A stretch of DNA of 15,062 nucleotides, from the NCBI GenBank assembly GCA_035499575.1, contig DATJYN010000158.1:1-15062 (forward strand). Reading direction: 5' to 3'. Of the stretch, positions 6,856 through 14,233 are shown piece by piece. The stretch's first letter is position 1. Every line of letters begins with the position of its first letter. This DNA is from RBG-16-66-20 sp035499575 (GTDB lineage Bacteria; Pseudomonadota; Gammaproteobacteria; Burkholderiales; SG8-39). The notes under the pieces are model-generated. The model saw nothing but the letters and a program-made list of their open reading frames with translations. It did not search any database and had not been told where the DNA came from. Position numbers and translations under genes: made by a program.

Positions 6856-8157
6856 ATGATCCTCCCGCCACAGGTGCACCGCCATGTCCGGACCATCTAT
6901 GCCGTCCGCGTGGTGTCGTTCCTCTGGTGCTTCGCCGTCATCGGCCTGCACGCCTGGGACCGCGGCTTCGGCGTCGCAGTCTGGGCCGCGGCGGGCTTGC
7001 ATTTCCTCGTCTATCCGCACCTTGCGTTCCTGCGCTCGGCGCGCGCGCGCGCGCAGTGGCCCGCCGAAGTGCAGAACCTCTACGCCGACGGGCTGCTGCT
7101 CGGCATCTGGGTCGCGGCGCTCGAATTCCCGCTGTGGATCGCCTTCCCGCTGATCTTCGCGCCGGCGCTCAACGGCATGGTCAACCGCGGCCTGCCGGGG
7201 TACTCGATTTCGCTGATCTGCAGCTGCGTCGGCGTGCTCGCCGGCGTGATGCTGCACGGCTACCGCTACTGGCCGATGACCGACACGCTGGTGACCACGC
7301 TGTGCTTCCTCGGTTCGATGGCCTACAGCGCGGGCGTCGGCTACGTGGTGTTCCGGCAGGCGAAGCGCATGGCCGATACGCGCGCGACGCTGCGCGAGAG
7401 CGAGCAGCGCTACCGGCTGATCGCCGAGCACGCCGGCGACCTGGTGGCGATGGTGGACCGCGACGGCCGCTGGCGCTACGCGAGCCCCTCGTATGCGCGC
7501 CTGCTGCGCACCGAGGACACGGCCGCCGGGCGCGACGCGTTCAGTTTCCTGCACGAGGAAGACCAGTTCCGCGTGCGCGGCGCGCTGCAGGTGGTGGTGC
7601 GCAGCGGCGAATCCTGCCGCCTGCGCATGCGCCTGCACACCGCCGGCGGCGAAGTGCGCCGCTTCGAAACCACGGCGCAGCCGGTGCGGGACGAGGACGG
7701 CGCCATCACGGGCGCCGTGCTGGCCTCGCGCGACGTCACCGAATTGCGCGACCGCGAGGAGCAGCTCGAGGTCGCCGCGCACGCCTTCGAGCGCATGCTC
7801 GAGGGCATGGTGATCACCAACGCCGCCGGCCGCATCCTGAGCGTCAACCATTCCTACTCGCGCATCACCGGCTACCCGTCCGAGGAGGTGATCGGCCGGC
7901 AGGAAAGCGAATTCCGCACGGCGATGCAGCCGGAGTCCTACTACGACGCCATCTACGCCGAAGTGCTGCGCACCGGCCACTGGGACGGCACCACCTGGTG
8001 CCGCCGGCGCGATGGTTCGGTGTACCGGGAATGGCGCAGCGTGAGCGCCGTGCGCGACGCCGACGGCCGCATTACCCACTACGTCGCGCTGTTCCGCGAA
8101 CTGGACCGCCACGGGGCCGGGGAGGGGGTGCAGGAACGGCCCCTGAAGTCCGCCTAG
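6856..8157 (+). CDS. MASE2-PAS-PAS membrane sensor without an output domain
   Basis: This 433-residue protein has an N-terminal MASE2-type membrane sensor (about residues 10-170, several hydrophobic helices, with the typical FLVYPHLAFL and NLYADGLLLGIWVA segments). It is followed by PAS domain 1 (about 180-300, from LRESEQRYRLIAEHAGDL) and PAS domain 2 (about 301-415, from EEQLEVAAHAFERMLEGM). MASE2 normally precedes GGDEF or adenylate cyclase domains. Here the chain ends soon after the second PAS (ALFRELDRHG) with no GGDEF, EAL, kinase or cyclase region. The ATG at 6856 has AGGG upstream; a TTG at 6820 is an alternative. The gene diverges from tal. It may signal by protein-protein contact or be a truncated cyclase; no partner is nearby. 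Confidence 0.82.
   Translation: MILPPQVHRHVRTIYAVRVVSFLWCFAVIGLHAWDRGFGVAVWAAAGLHFLVYPHLAFLRSARARAQWPAEVQNLYADGLLLGIWVAALEFPLWIAFPLIFAPALNGMVNRGLPGYSISLICSCVGVLAGVMLHGYRYWPMTDTLVTTLCFLGSMAYSAGVGYVVFRQAKRMADTRATLRESEQRYRLIAEHAGDLVAMVDRDGRWRYASPSYARLLRTEDTAAGRDAFSFLHEEDQFRVRGALQVVVRSGESCRLRMRLHTAGGEVRRFETTAQPVRDEDGAITGAVLASRDVTELRDREEQLEVAAHAFERMLEGMVITNAAGRILSVNHSYSRITGYPSEEVIGRQESEFRTAMQPESYYDAIYAEVLRTGHWDGTTWCRRRDGSVYREWRSVSAVRDADGRITHYVALFRELDRHGAGEGVQERPLKSA
7039..7054 (+). repeat. (GC)8 dinucleotide tract inside the sensor gene
   Basis: Eight uninterrupted GC dinucleotides encode the ARARA stretch on the loop after the second hydrophobic segment. Gain or loss of one unit would shift the frame and abolish the PAS domains. 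Confidence 0.9.
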
Positions 8158-8227
8158 GGGGTTGAAAACCAAGACTTTCTTAGATTCCTGCACCGGAGTA
8201 GACTGCGACGCACCAAAAGGACAGGCA

Positions 8228-8233
8228 GGGAGA
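8228..8233 (+). promoter_or_regulatory. Ribosome binding site deciding a TTG start
   Basis: GGGAGA ends seven bases before the TTG at 8241, a good Shine-Dalgarno spacing. It supports the TTG as the true start; the first downstream ATG would cut off the N-terminal cysteine cluster. Confidence 0.65.
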
Positions 8234-8240
8234 TCCGTCG

Positions 8241-10085
8241 TTGCAGCCCACCGATACGAAGAACCCAGACTACTTCCATAAAGTTGTCGATTGCCAGTGG
8301 GCCTGCCCGGCCCACACCCCGGTTCCCGAATACATCCGCATGATCGCCGCCGGCCGCTACGGCGACGCGTACATGGTGAACTGGGATTCCAACGTGTTTC
8401 CCGGCATCCTCGGCCGCACCTGCGACCGTCCCTGCGAGCCCGCCTGCCGCCGCGGCCGCGTCGAGGACGAGAACCTCGCCAAGCCCGAGCCCGTCGCCAT
8501 CTGCCGCCTGAAGCGCGTGGCCGCGGACCTCAAGAACGAAGACGAAATCAAGCAGAAGATCGACAAGCGCAAGAAGACCAAGTCCAACGGCCGGAAAATC
8601 GCCTGCGTCGGCGCCGGCCCGGCCTCGCTTACCGTCGCGCGCGACCTCGCGCCGCTCGGCTACGACGTCACCGTGTTCGACCAGGACCCGAAGGCGGGCG
8701 GCATGATCTGGTCGCAGATCCCGCGCTTCCGCCTGCCGGAAGAGGTGATCGACGAAGAGGTTGGCTATATTTTGAATTTAGGCGTTTCTTTCGTGCAAAG
8801 AAAAATAGATTCCATGAAAGCCCTCATGAAAGAGGGTTATGACGCCATCTTCGTCGGCTCCGGCGCGCCGCGCGGCCGCGACCTGGACATCCCGGGCCGG
8901 AAGGAAGGCGCGAAGAACATCCACATCGGCATCGACTGGCTGTCGTCGGTTTCTTTTGGACACGTTTCTAAAATAGGAAAAAGAGTCATCGTGCTGGGCG
9001 GGGGCAACACCGCCATGGACTGCTGCCGCACCTCGCGGCGCCTGGGCGGCGACGACGTCAAGGTGATCGTGCGCTCGGGCTTCGACGAAATGAAGGCGAG
9101 CCCCTGGGAGAAGGAAGACGCCGCGCACGAGGGCATCCCGATCCTGAATTTCCTGGTGCCGAAATCCTTCCAGCTCTCGAACGGCAAGCTGTCGGGGATG
9201 GTTTTCGAGAAGGTGAAGGCCGTCTACGACGCGGCCGGGAAAAGGTCGCTGGTGAATACCGGGGAGCCGGACCAGTTCTTCGAATGCGACGACGTGCTCG
9301 TCGCGGTCGGCCAGGAAAACGCCTTCCCCTGGATCGAGAAGGACGCCGGCGTGGAATTCGACAAGTGGGGCATGCCGGTCGTCGACAAGGCCACCTTCCA
9401 GTCCTCGGTGAAGAACGTGTTCTTCGGCGGCGACGCGGCCTTCGGCCCGAAGAACATCATCTGGGCGGTGGCGCACGGCCATGAGGCGGCGATTTCCATT
9501 GATTTGTTCTTGAATCAGGAAAATATCCGGTCAAGACCTGCTCCCCACATGAACCTGATGTCGCAGAAGATGGGCATCCACGAGTGGAGCTACGACAACG
9601 AGATCGCCAACGACACCCGCTTCGCCGTGCCCTGGGCCGACATCAAGAAGACGCTCAAGAACGTGAAGATGGAGGTCGAGCTCGGCTTCGACGCGGCCAC
9701 CGCGTGGAAAGAGGCCCAGCGCTGCCTGAACTGCGACGTGCAGACCGTGTTCACCACGCAGCTGTGCATCGAGTGCGACGCCTGCGTGGATATCTGCCCG
9801 ATGGACTGTATTTCCTTTGTCGTGAATTCAGAAGAAGAGGTGCTTCGGAAAAGCCTGAGCGCGCCTGCCACCAACCTGGGCCAGGACCTGTACATCTCGG
9901 ACCCGCTGAAAACCGGCCGCATCATGGCCAAGGACGAGGACGTCTGCCTGCACTGCGGCCTGTGCGCCGAGCGCTGCCCGACCGGCGCCTGGGACATGCA
10001 GAAGTCGCTGATCGAGATGACGCATGCGGGACCGGATGCGCGCACCACGCTGACCAACAAGAACAAACCGAGAAAAGCGGCATGA
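8241..10085 (+). CDS. NADPH/FAD/Fe-S electron-transfer subunit of 2-oxoacid oxidoreductase (glutamate synthase small-subunit-like)
   Basis: This 614-residue (about 67 kDa) cytosolic flavoprotein resembles the glutamate synthase small subunit with an added ferredoxin domain. In order it has: an N-terminal Fe-S cysteine cluster (C18, C22, C61, C65, C69); an FAD-binding GAGPAS at 124-129; an NADPH-binding GGGNTA at 253-258; a second FAD contact near FFGGDAAFGPKN; CLNC at 495-498; and a 2[4Fe-4S] ferredoxin-like domain (C509/512/515/519 with C569/572/575/579). It should pass electrons between NADP(H) and the alpha-beta thiamine enzyme encoded downstream. Its size and architecture match the gamma subunit of 2-oxoglutarate:NADP+ oxidoreductase of Azoarcus evansii as I recall it. 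The TTG start keeps the first cysteines. Its stop overlaps the alpha start (ATGA). The gene contains four short AT-rich codon patches. Confidence 0.88.
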   Translation: MQPTDTKNPDYFHKVVDCQWACPAHTPVPEYIRMIAAGRYGDAYMVNWDSNVFPGILGRTCDRPCEPACRRGRVEDENLAKPEPVAICRLKRVAADLKNEDEIKQKIDKRKKTKSNGRKIACVGAGPASLTVARDLAPLGYDVTVFDQDPKAGGMIWSQIPRFRLPEEVIDEEVGYILNLGVSFVQRKIDSMKALMKEGYDAIFVGSGAPRGRDLDIPGRKEGAKNIHIGIDWLSSVSFGHVSKIGKRVIVLGGGNTAMDCCRTSRRLGGDDVKVIVRSGFDEMKASPWEKEDAAHEGIPILNFLVPKSFQLSNGKLSGMVFEKVKAVYDAAGKRSLVNTGEPDQFFECDDVLVAVGQENAFPWIEKDAGVEFDKWGMPVVDKATFQSSVKNVFFGGDAAFGPKNIIWAVAHGHEAAISIDLFLNQENIRSRPAPHMNLMSQKMGIHEWSYDNEIANDTRFAVPWADIKKTLKNVKMEVELGFDAATAWKEAQRCLNCDVQTVFTTQLCIECDACVDICPMDCISFVVNSEEEVLRKSLSAPATNLGQDLYISDPLKTGRIMAKDEDVCLHCGLCAERCPTGAWDMQKSLIEMTHAGPDARTTLTNKNKPRKAA

Positions 10086-11923
10086 AGCGGATCGAAGCGG
10101 TCAACGATTTCGTCGTCAAGTTCGCCAACATCAACGGCTCGGGCTCGGCCTCGGCCAACGAGCTGTTCGCGCGCGCCTTCCTGCGCATGGGCATCCCGGT
10201 CTCGCCGCGCAACATCTTCCCCTCCAACATCCAGGGCCTGCCGACCTGGTACGAGGTGCGCGTGACCGAGAAGGGCTGGCTCGGCCGGCGCGGCGGCGTC
10301 GACCTGATGGTCGCCATGAACCCGCAGACCTGGGCGCAGGACCTCAAGGAGATCGAGCCCGGCGGCTACGTGTTCTACGACAACACCAAGCCGCTGCCGC
10401 CGTCCAAATTCCGCGACGACATCAACGTGGTCGGCATGCCGCTCACGGAAATCTCCAACTCCACCTACACGCTGCCGCGCGAACGCCAGCTGTTCAAGAA
10501 CATCATCTGCCTGGGCGCGCTCGCCGGCATGATGGACCTCGAGCCCGGCGTGATCGCCGAGCTGATCGGCGAGCAGTACAAGGGCAAGGAAAAGCTCCTC
10601 AAGCCCAACCTGAACGCGCTGCAGCTCGGCGTGAATTACGGCCGGGAGCATTTGAAGGACCAGATGGGCCTGAAGGCCAGGCGCGCCTACGCGGTCGGCG
10701 ACCGGATCTTCATGGAAGGCAACGCCGCGGCGGCGCTCGGCGCGGTCTACGGCGGCGCCACGGTCTGCGCCTGGTACCCGATCACGCCGTCTTCGTCGCT
10801 GGCGGAGGCCTTCCAGAACTACTGCTCGAAGCTGAGGGTCGACCCGGCAACGAAGAAGAACAAGTTCGCCATCGTCCAGGCCGAGGACGAGCTCGCCTCG
10901 ATCGGCATCGTCTGCGGCGCGGGCTGGAACGGCGCGCGCGCCTTCACCGCCACCAGCGGCCCGGGCATCTCGCTCATGTCGGAGTTCGTCGGCCTCGCCT
11001 ATTTCGCCGAGATCCCGGCGGTGATCATCGACGTGCAGCGCGGCGGGCCCTCGACCGGCATGCCGACGCGCACGCAGCAGTCCGACGTGCTCAAGTGCGC
11101 CTATCTTTCCCACGGCGACACCAAGCACGTGCTGCTGTTCCCGGAAGACCCGCACGAGTGCTTCGAGATGGCGGCGCTGTCGCTCGACCTCGCCGAGCGC
11201 CTGCAGACACCGGTGTTCCTGATGACCGACCTCGACATCGGCATGAACCACCGCCTGTGCAAGCCGCTCCAGTGGAAGGATGAACGAACCTACGACCGCG
11301 GCAAGGTGATGACCGCCGGGATGCTCGACGCGGGCAAGGAATTCGGCAGGTACCTCGACGTGGACGGCGACGGCATCCCGTTCCGCACCTATCCCGGCAC
11401 GCACGCCAGCAAGGGCGCCTACTTCACGCGCGGCACCAGCAAGAACGCCTACGCCACCTACTCCGAGGCGGGCGCGGACTACCAGTACAACATGCAGCGC
11501 CTGCTCAAGAAGCACGACTTCGCCAAGACCCTCGTGCCGAAGCCCGTGCTGACCCCGGCGAAGGAGCCGGCGCGCTTCGGCTGCATCTACTACGGCTCGA
11601 CCAGCCCGTCGATGAACGAGGCGCTCGAGGCGCTCTCCGGCAACGGCATCTTCGTCAACGCGCTGCGCGTGCGCGGCTTCCCCTTCGCCGACGAGATCCA
11701 GGACTTCGTGCACTCGCACTCCAAGGTCTTCGTCATCGAGCAGAACCGCGACGCGCAAATGAAGACGCTGCTGGTGAACGAGGCGGGCATCAACCCCGCG
11801 TCGCTGATCTCGATCCTGCACTACGACGGCACGCCGATCACCGCGCGCTTCATCACCAAGGAAATCTCCGAGATCGTCGCGGCGCTGAACGTGCGGCCGA
11901 TCAAGAAGGACAAGGCCGCGTGA
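10082..11923 (+). CDS. korA: 2-oxoacid (probably 2-oxoglutarate):acceptor oxidoreductase, fused gamma-alpha subunit
   Basis: This 613-residue protein combines the catalytic gamma domain (about 1-190, starting near NINGSGSASANELFARAFLR) with the alpha pyrimidine-binding domain. The latter includes WYPITPSSSLAEAF at 231-244, QAEDELASIG, ATSGPGISLM and DVQRGGPSTGMPTRTQQSD. The GGPSTGMPTRTQQSD form is typical of 2-oxoglutarate- and related 2-oxoacid:ferredoxin oxidoreductases. With the TPP-binding beta subunit it oxidatively decarboxylates a 2-oxoacid to acyl-CoA, or runs in reverse. The start overlaps the upstream stop as ATGA and is preceded by GAGAAAAG. Its stop overlaps the GTG of the serine hydrolase gene. 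The 2-oxoglutarate preference is an inference; pyruvate or indolepyruvate cannot be excluded. Confidence 0.9.
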   Translation: MKRIEAVNDFVVKFANINGSGSASANELFARAFLRMGIPVSPRNIFPSNIQGLPTWYEVRVTEKGWLGRRGGVDLMVAMNPQTWAQDLKEIEPGGYVFYDNTKPLPPSKFRDDINVVGMPLTEISNSTYTLPRERQLFKNIICLGALAGMMDLEPGVIAELIGEQYKGKEKLLKPNLNALQLGVNYGREHLKDQMGLKARRAYAVGDRIFMEGNAAAALGAVYGGATVCAWYPITPSSSLAEAFQNYCSKLRVDPATKKNKFAIVQAEDELASIGIVCGAGWNGARAFTATSGPGISLMSEFVGLAYFAEIPAVIIDVQRGGPSTGMPTRTQQSDVLKCAYLSHGDTKHVLLFPEDPHECFEMAALSLDLAERLQTPVFLMTDLDIGMNHRLCKPLQWKDERTYDRGKVMTAGMLDAGKEFGRYLDVDGDGIPFRTYPGTHASKGAYFTRGTSKNAYATYSEAGADYQYNMQRLLKKHDFAKTLVPKPVLTPAKEPARFGCIYYGSTSPSMNEALEALSGNGIFVNALRVRGFPFADEIQDFVHSHSKVFVIEQNRDAQMKTLLVNEAGINPASLISILHYDGTPITARFITKEISEIVAALNVRPIKKDKAA

Positions 11924-13110
11924 GGTCCTGCTTCCGCATGAGGTCCTGCTTCCTGCTGCTGGCCGCCCTTTCCACCTGGGCGTTCGCGAGCCCCGACGAA
12001 GCCGCCCTCGGCAAGAACGAGGGCTACCCGGCCTGCAAGGCGCAGGAGGCCGCCGCGCGCGGCGAGGCCTGCCTCGTCGGCACCCTCAGCCACATGGCCG
12101 AGCTGTATCCCGCGCGCAAGGTCGCGCACGGCGCGCCGCGCGAACTCAAGCGCGCGGAGAACCCTGCGGTCATGGCCGACGAGTACATGGCCGCCAACCG
12201 CGACACGGGCCTCATGGTCATCAAGGACGGCGTCATCCTCGCCGAGCGCTACGGCTACGACCGCAAGCCGGCCGAACGCTTCCACTCGTACTCGATGGCG
12301 AAGACCGTCGTCGGGATGCTCGTGGGCATCGCGATGTCGGAAGGCAAGATCGCTTCCATCGACGACCTGGCCGAAAAATACGTTCCCGCGCTGAAGGGCC
12401 ACCCCTACGGGCAGACGACGCTGCGCGACCTGCTCACCATGTCCTCGGGCGTCGCCTTCACCGAGATCTACGACGGCAAGGACGACGTCACCAAGCTCGC
12501 GATGATGACGATCGGGCAGCAGGGCCCCGGCGGCGCGGACTCGGTCATGCCCTTCACCAACCGCGAGCGCCCCGCCGGCACCAAGTTCAGCTACTCCTCG
12601 GCCGAATCCGAGGTGCTCGGGCTCGTGCTGCGCGCGGCCACCGGCAGGACGCTCGCCGACTACCTCTCCGAGAAGATCTGGATCCCGATGGGCGCGGAGT
12701 CCGACGCCTACTGGCTCGTCGACGCCGGCGGCTACGAGCTCGGCTACATGGGCCTCAACGCCACGCTGCGCGACTGGGGCCGCCTCGGCGTGCTGCTCGC
12801 CAACTACGGCGCGCTCGACGGCAGGCAGATCATCCCGGCCGCCTGGGTGAAGGAGGCGACCTCCGTGCACGCGCCGCACCTCGAGGTCGGCGTCGCCACG
12901 CATTGGAACGGCTACGGCTACCAGACCTGGCTCATCCGCAAGGGCACGCCCATGTTCGCGCTCTTCGGCTTGCGCGGGCAGGCCGTCTACGTCGACCCGG
13001 TGAGCAAGCTCGTGATCGTGCACACCGCCGTCTACGGGGTCGACGGCTCCGAGCGGCGCGCGCAGTTCGAGTACCTCTTCGGCACCCTGAAAACCCTTTC
13101 GGCGCAATGA
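11920..13110 (+). CDS. Exported beta-lactamase-fold serine hydrolase, inside the oxidoreductase operon
   Basis: This is a 396-residue serine hydrolase (PF00144; class C beta-lactamase/6-aminohexanoate-dimer hydrolase-like). The nucleophile motif is SMAK at S125-K128, the tyrosine is Y225 in FSYSSAES (serine where YxN enzymes have asparagine), and the third motif reads GLRGQ near 350. A signal peptide (CFLLLAALSTWAFA) predicts export to the periplasm; no lipobox cysteine is present at the cleavage site. The GTG at 11920 overlaps the alpha stop (GTGA) and has AAGGA nine bases upstream. An in-frame ATG at 11938 is the alternative, six residues shorter. Its stop is four bases before the beta subunit ATG. 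Its substrate and its link to the cytosolic oxidoreductase are unknown. Confidence 0.88.
   Translation: MRSCFRMRSCFLLLAALSTWAFASPDEAALGKNEGYPACKAQEAAARGEACLVGTLSHMAELYPARKVAHGAPRELKRAENPAVMADEYMAANRDTGLMVIKDGVILAERYGYDRKPAERFHSYSMAKTVVGMLVGIAMSEGKIASIDDLAEKYVPALKGHPYGQTTLRDLLTMSSGVAFTEIYDGKDDVTKLAMMTIGQQGPGGADSVMPFTNRERPAGTKFSYSSAESEVLGLVLRAATGRTLADYLSEKIWIPMGAESDAYWLVDAGGYELGYMGLNATLRDWGRLGVLLANYGALDGRQIIPAAWVKEATSVHAPHLEVGVATHWNGYGYQTWLIRKGTPMFALFGLRGQAVYVDPVSKLVIVHTAVYGVDGSERRAQFEYLFGTLKTLSAQ
11921..11953 (+). repeat. Tandem duplication at the hydrolase start
   Basis: Two copies of TGAGGTCCTGCTTCC lie at 11921-11935 and 11939-11953, an 18-base period. Each copy begins with a usable start codon (GTG at 11920, ATG at 11938) and encodes MRSCF. 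The duplication creates the start ambiguity and may have created the overlap with the alpha stop. Confidence 0.92.
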
Positions 13111-13114
13111 CGAC

Positions 13115-14173
13115 ATGACCTACCTCGCCAAGCCCAGGCTCCACCATCCGACCCTCAAGAAGAACAAGGTCGGCTACACGCGCCGCGACTACGAGGGCAA
13201 GGTCTCCACGCTCTGCGCCGGCTGCGGCCACGACTCCATCAGCGCGGCCATCATCGAGGCCTGCTTCGAGCTCGACGTGCAGCCGCACCGCCTGGCCAAG
13301 CTCTCGGGCATCGGCTGCTCGTCCAAGACGCCGGACTACTTCCTCGGGAATTCCCACGGCTTCAACACCGTGCACGGGCGCATGCCCTCGGTGCTGACCG
13401 GCGCCAACCTCGCCAACCGCGACCTCGTCTACCTCGGCGTCTCGGGCGACGGCGACTCGGCCTCCATCGGCCTGGGCCAGTTCGCGCACGTCATGCGCCG
13501 CGGCGTGAACATGCTCTACATCCTCGAGAACAACGGCGTCTACGGCCTCACCAAGGGCCAGTTCTCCGCCACCGCCGACCCCGGCTCCAAGGCGAAGAAG
13601 GGCAGCATCAACACCGACGCCGCCATCGACACCGTCTCGCTCGCGCTGCTGATGGGCGCCACCTACGTGGCCCGTTCCTTCTCCGGCGACAAGAAGCAGC
13701 TCGTGCCGCTCATCAAGGCCGGCCTCGCGCACAAGGGCTCGGCCTTCATCGACGTCATCAGCCCCTGCGTGGCCTTCAACAACCACGACGGCAGCACCAA
13801 GAGCTACGACTACATCCGCGAGCACAACGAGGCCGTCAACCGCCTCGACTTCTGGCCCAACCGCGAGGCCATCGGCGCCGACTACGCCGAGGGCGAAGTC
13901 ATCGAAGTCCCCGCCGGCGCCGAAGGCAGCATGCTGCGCCTGCGCAAGCTCCACGCCGACTACGACCCGACCGACAAGATCAACGCCCAGTCCATGATCT
14001 CCTCCGCCGCCGCCAAGGGCGAAGTTCTCACGGGCCTGCTCTACGTCAACCCCGACTCAGAAGACCTTCACGCCCACCTCGGTACCTACGACCAGGCGTT
14101 CAACACCCTTGGCGAGAAAGAGCTTTGTCCGGGGAGTGGAATGCTGGAAAAGATTAATTCGGCACTACGGTAA
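13115..14173 (+). CDS. korB: 2-oxoacid (probably 2-oxoglutarate):acceptor oxidoreductase, beta subunit (TPP-binding)
   Basis: This 352-residue (about 38 kDa) TPP-binding subunit has the thiamine diphosphate/Mg motif GDGD at 111-114 followed by ENNGVYGLTKGQ at 138-149. Its four cysteines, C34, C37 (CAGCG), C68 (GIGCSSK) and C218 (SPCVAFNNH), match the usual single [4Fe-4S] ligands of such beta subunits. It joins the fused gamma-alpha subunit to form the active site. No Shine-Dalgarno sequence precedes the ATG, which lies four bases after the hydrolase stop, so translation probably depends on ribosomes finishing that gene. The last ~60 residues (from INAQSM) form the usual C-terminal extension. 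Confidence 0.93.
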   Translation: MTYLAKPRLHHPTLKKNKVGYTRRDYEGKVSTLCAGCGHDSISAAIIEACFELDVQPHRLAKLSGIGCSSKTPDYFLGNSHGFNTVHGRMPSVLTGANLANRDLVYLGVSGDGDSASIGLGQFAHVMRRGVNMLYILENNGVYGLTKGQFSATADPGSKAKKGSINTDAAIDTVSLALLMGATYVARSFSGDKKQLVPLIKAGLAHKGSAFIDVISPCVAFNNHDGSTKSYDYIREHNEAVNRLDFWPNREAIGADYAEGEVIEVPAGAEGSMLRLRKLHADYDPTDKINAQSMISSAAAKGEVLTGLLYVNPDSEDLHAHLGTYDQAFNTLGEKELCPGSGMLEKINSALR

Positions 14174-14233
14174 CTGTTCGTACGTAGGACGCAATTGAGT
14201 GGGCGGGGCGTCTGTCCTGCCACGGGGGATGGG
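14174..14233. other. Junction between the oxidoreductase operon and lower-GC DNA
   Basis: These 60 bases separate korB from the PLD-like gene. GGCGGG (14202-14207) can pair with CCTGCC (14216-14221) around an eight-base loop with one G-U pair, but no T tract follows, so a terminator is only possible. Short inverted segments (GACGC/GCGTC) are also present. No integrase or clear attachment repeat is visible here. Confidence 0.4.

Noticed and set aside
8162..8190. TTGAAA with a downstream TAGATT as a promoter for the oxidoreductase operon
   Set aside because: The spacing is about 13 bases, too short for a standard promoter, and no better -10 lies at 16-18 bases.
6673..8193. 506-codon minus-strand open frame over the sensor gene
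   Set aside because: The plus strand encodes recognisable MASE2 and PAS domains; the antisense frame is low-complexity.
9590..11821. 743-codon minus-strand open frame across the oxidoreductase genes
   Set aside because: It is antisense to clearly conserved alpha-subunit sequence; its His/Val/Leu/Gln-rich composition is the mirror of GC-ending codons and shows no domain.
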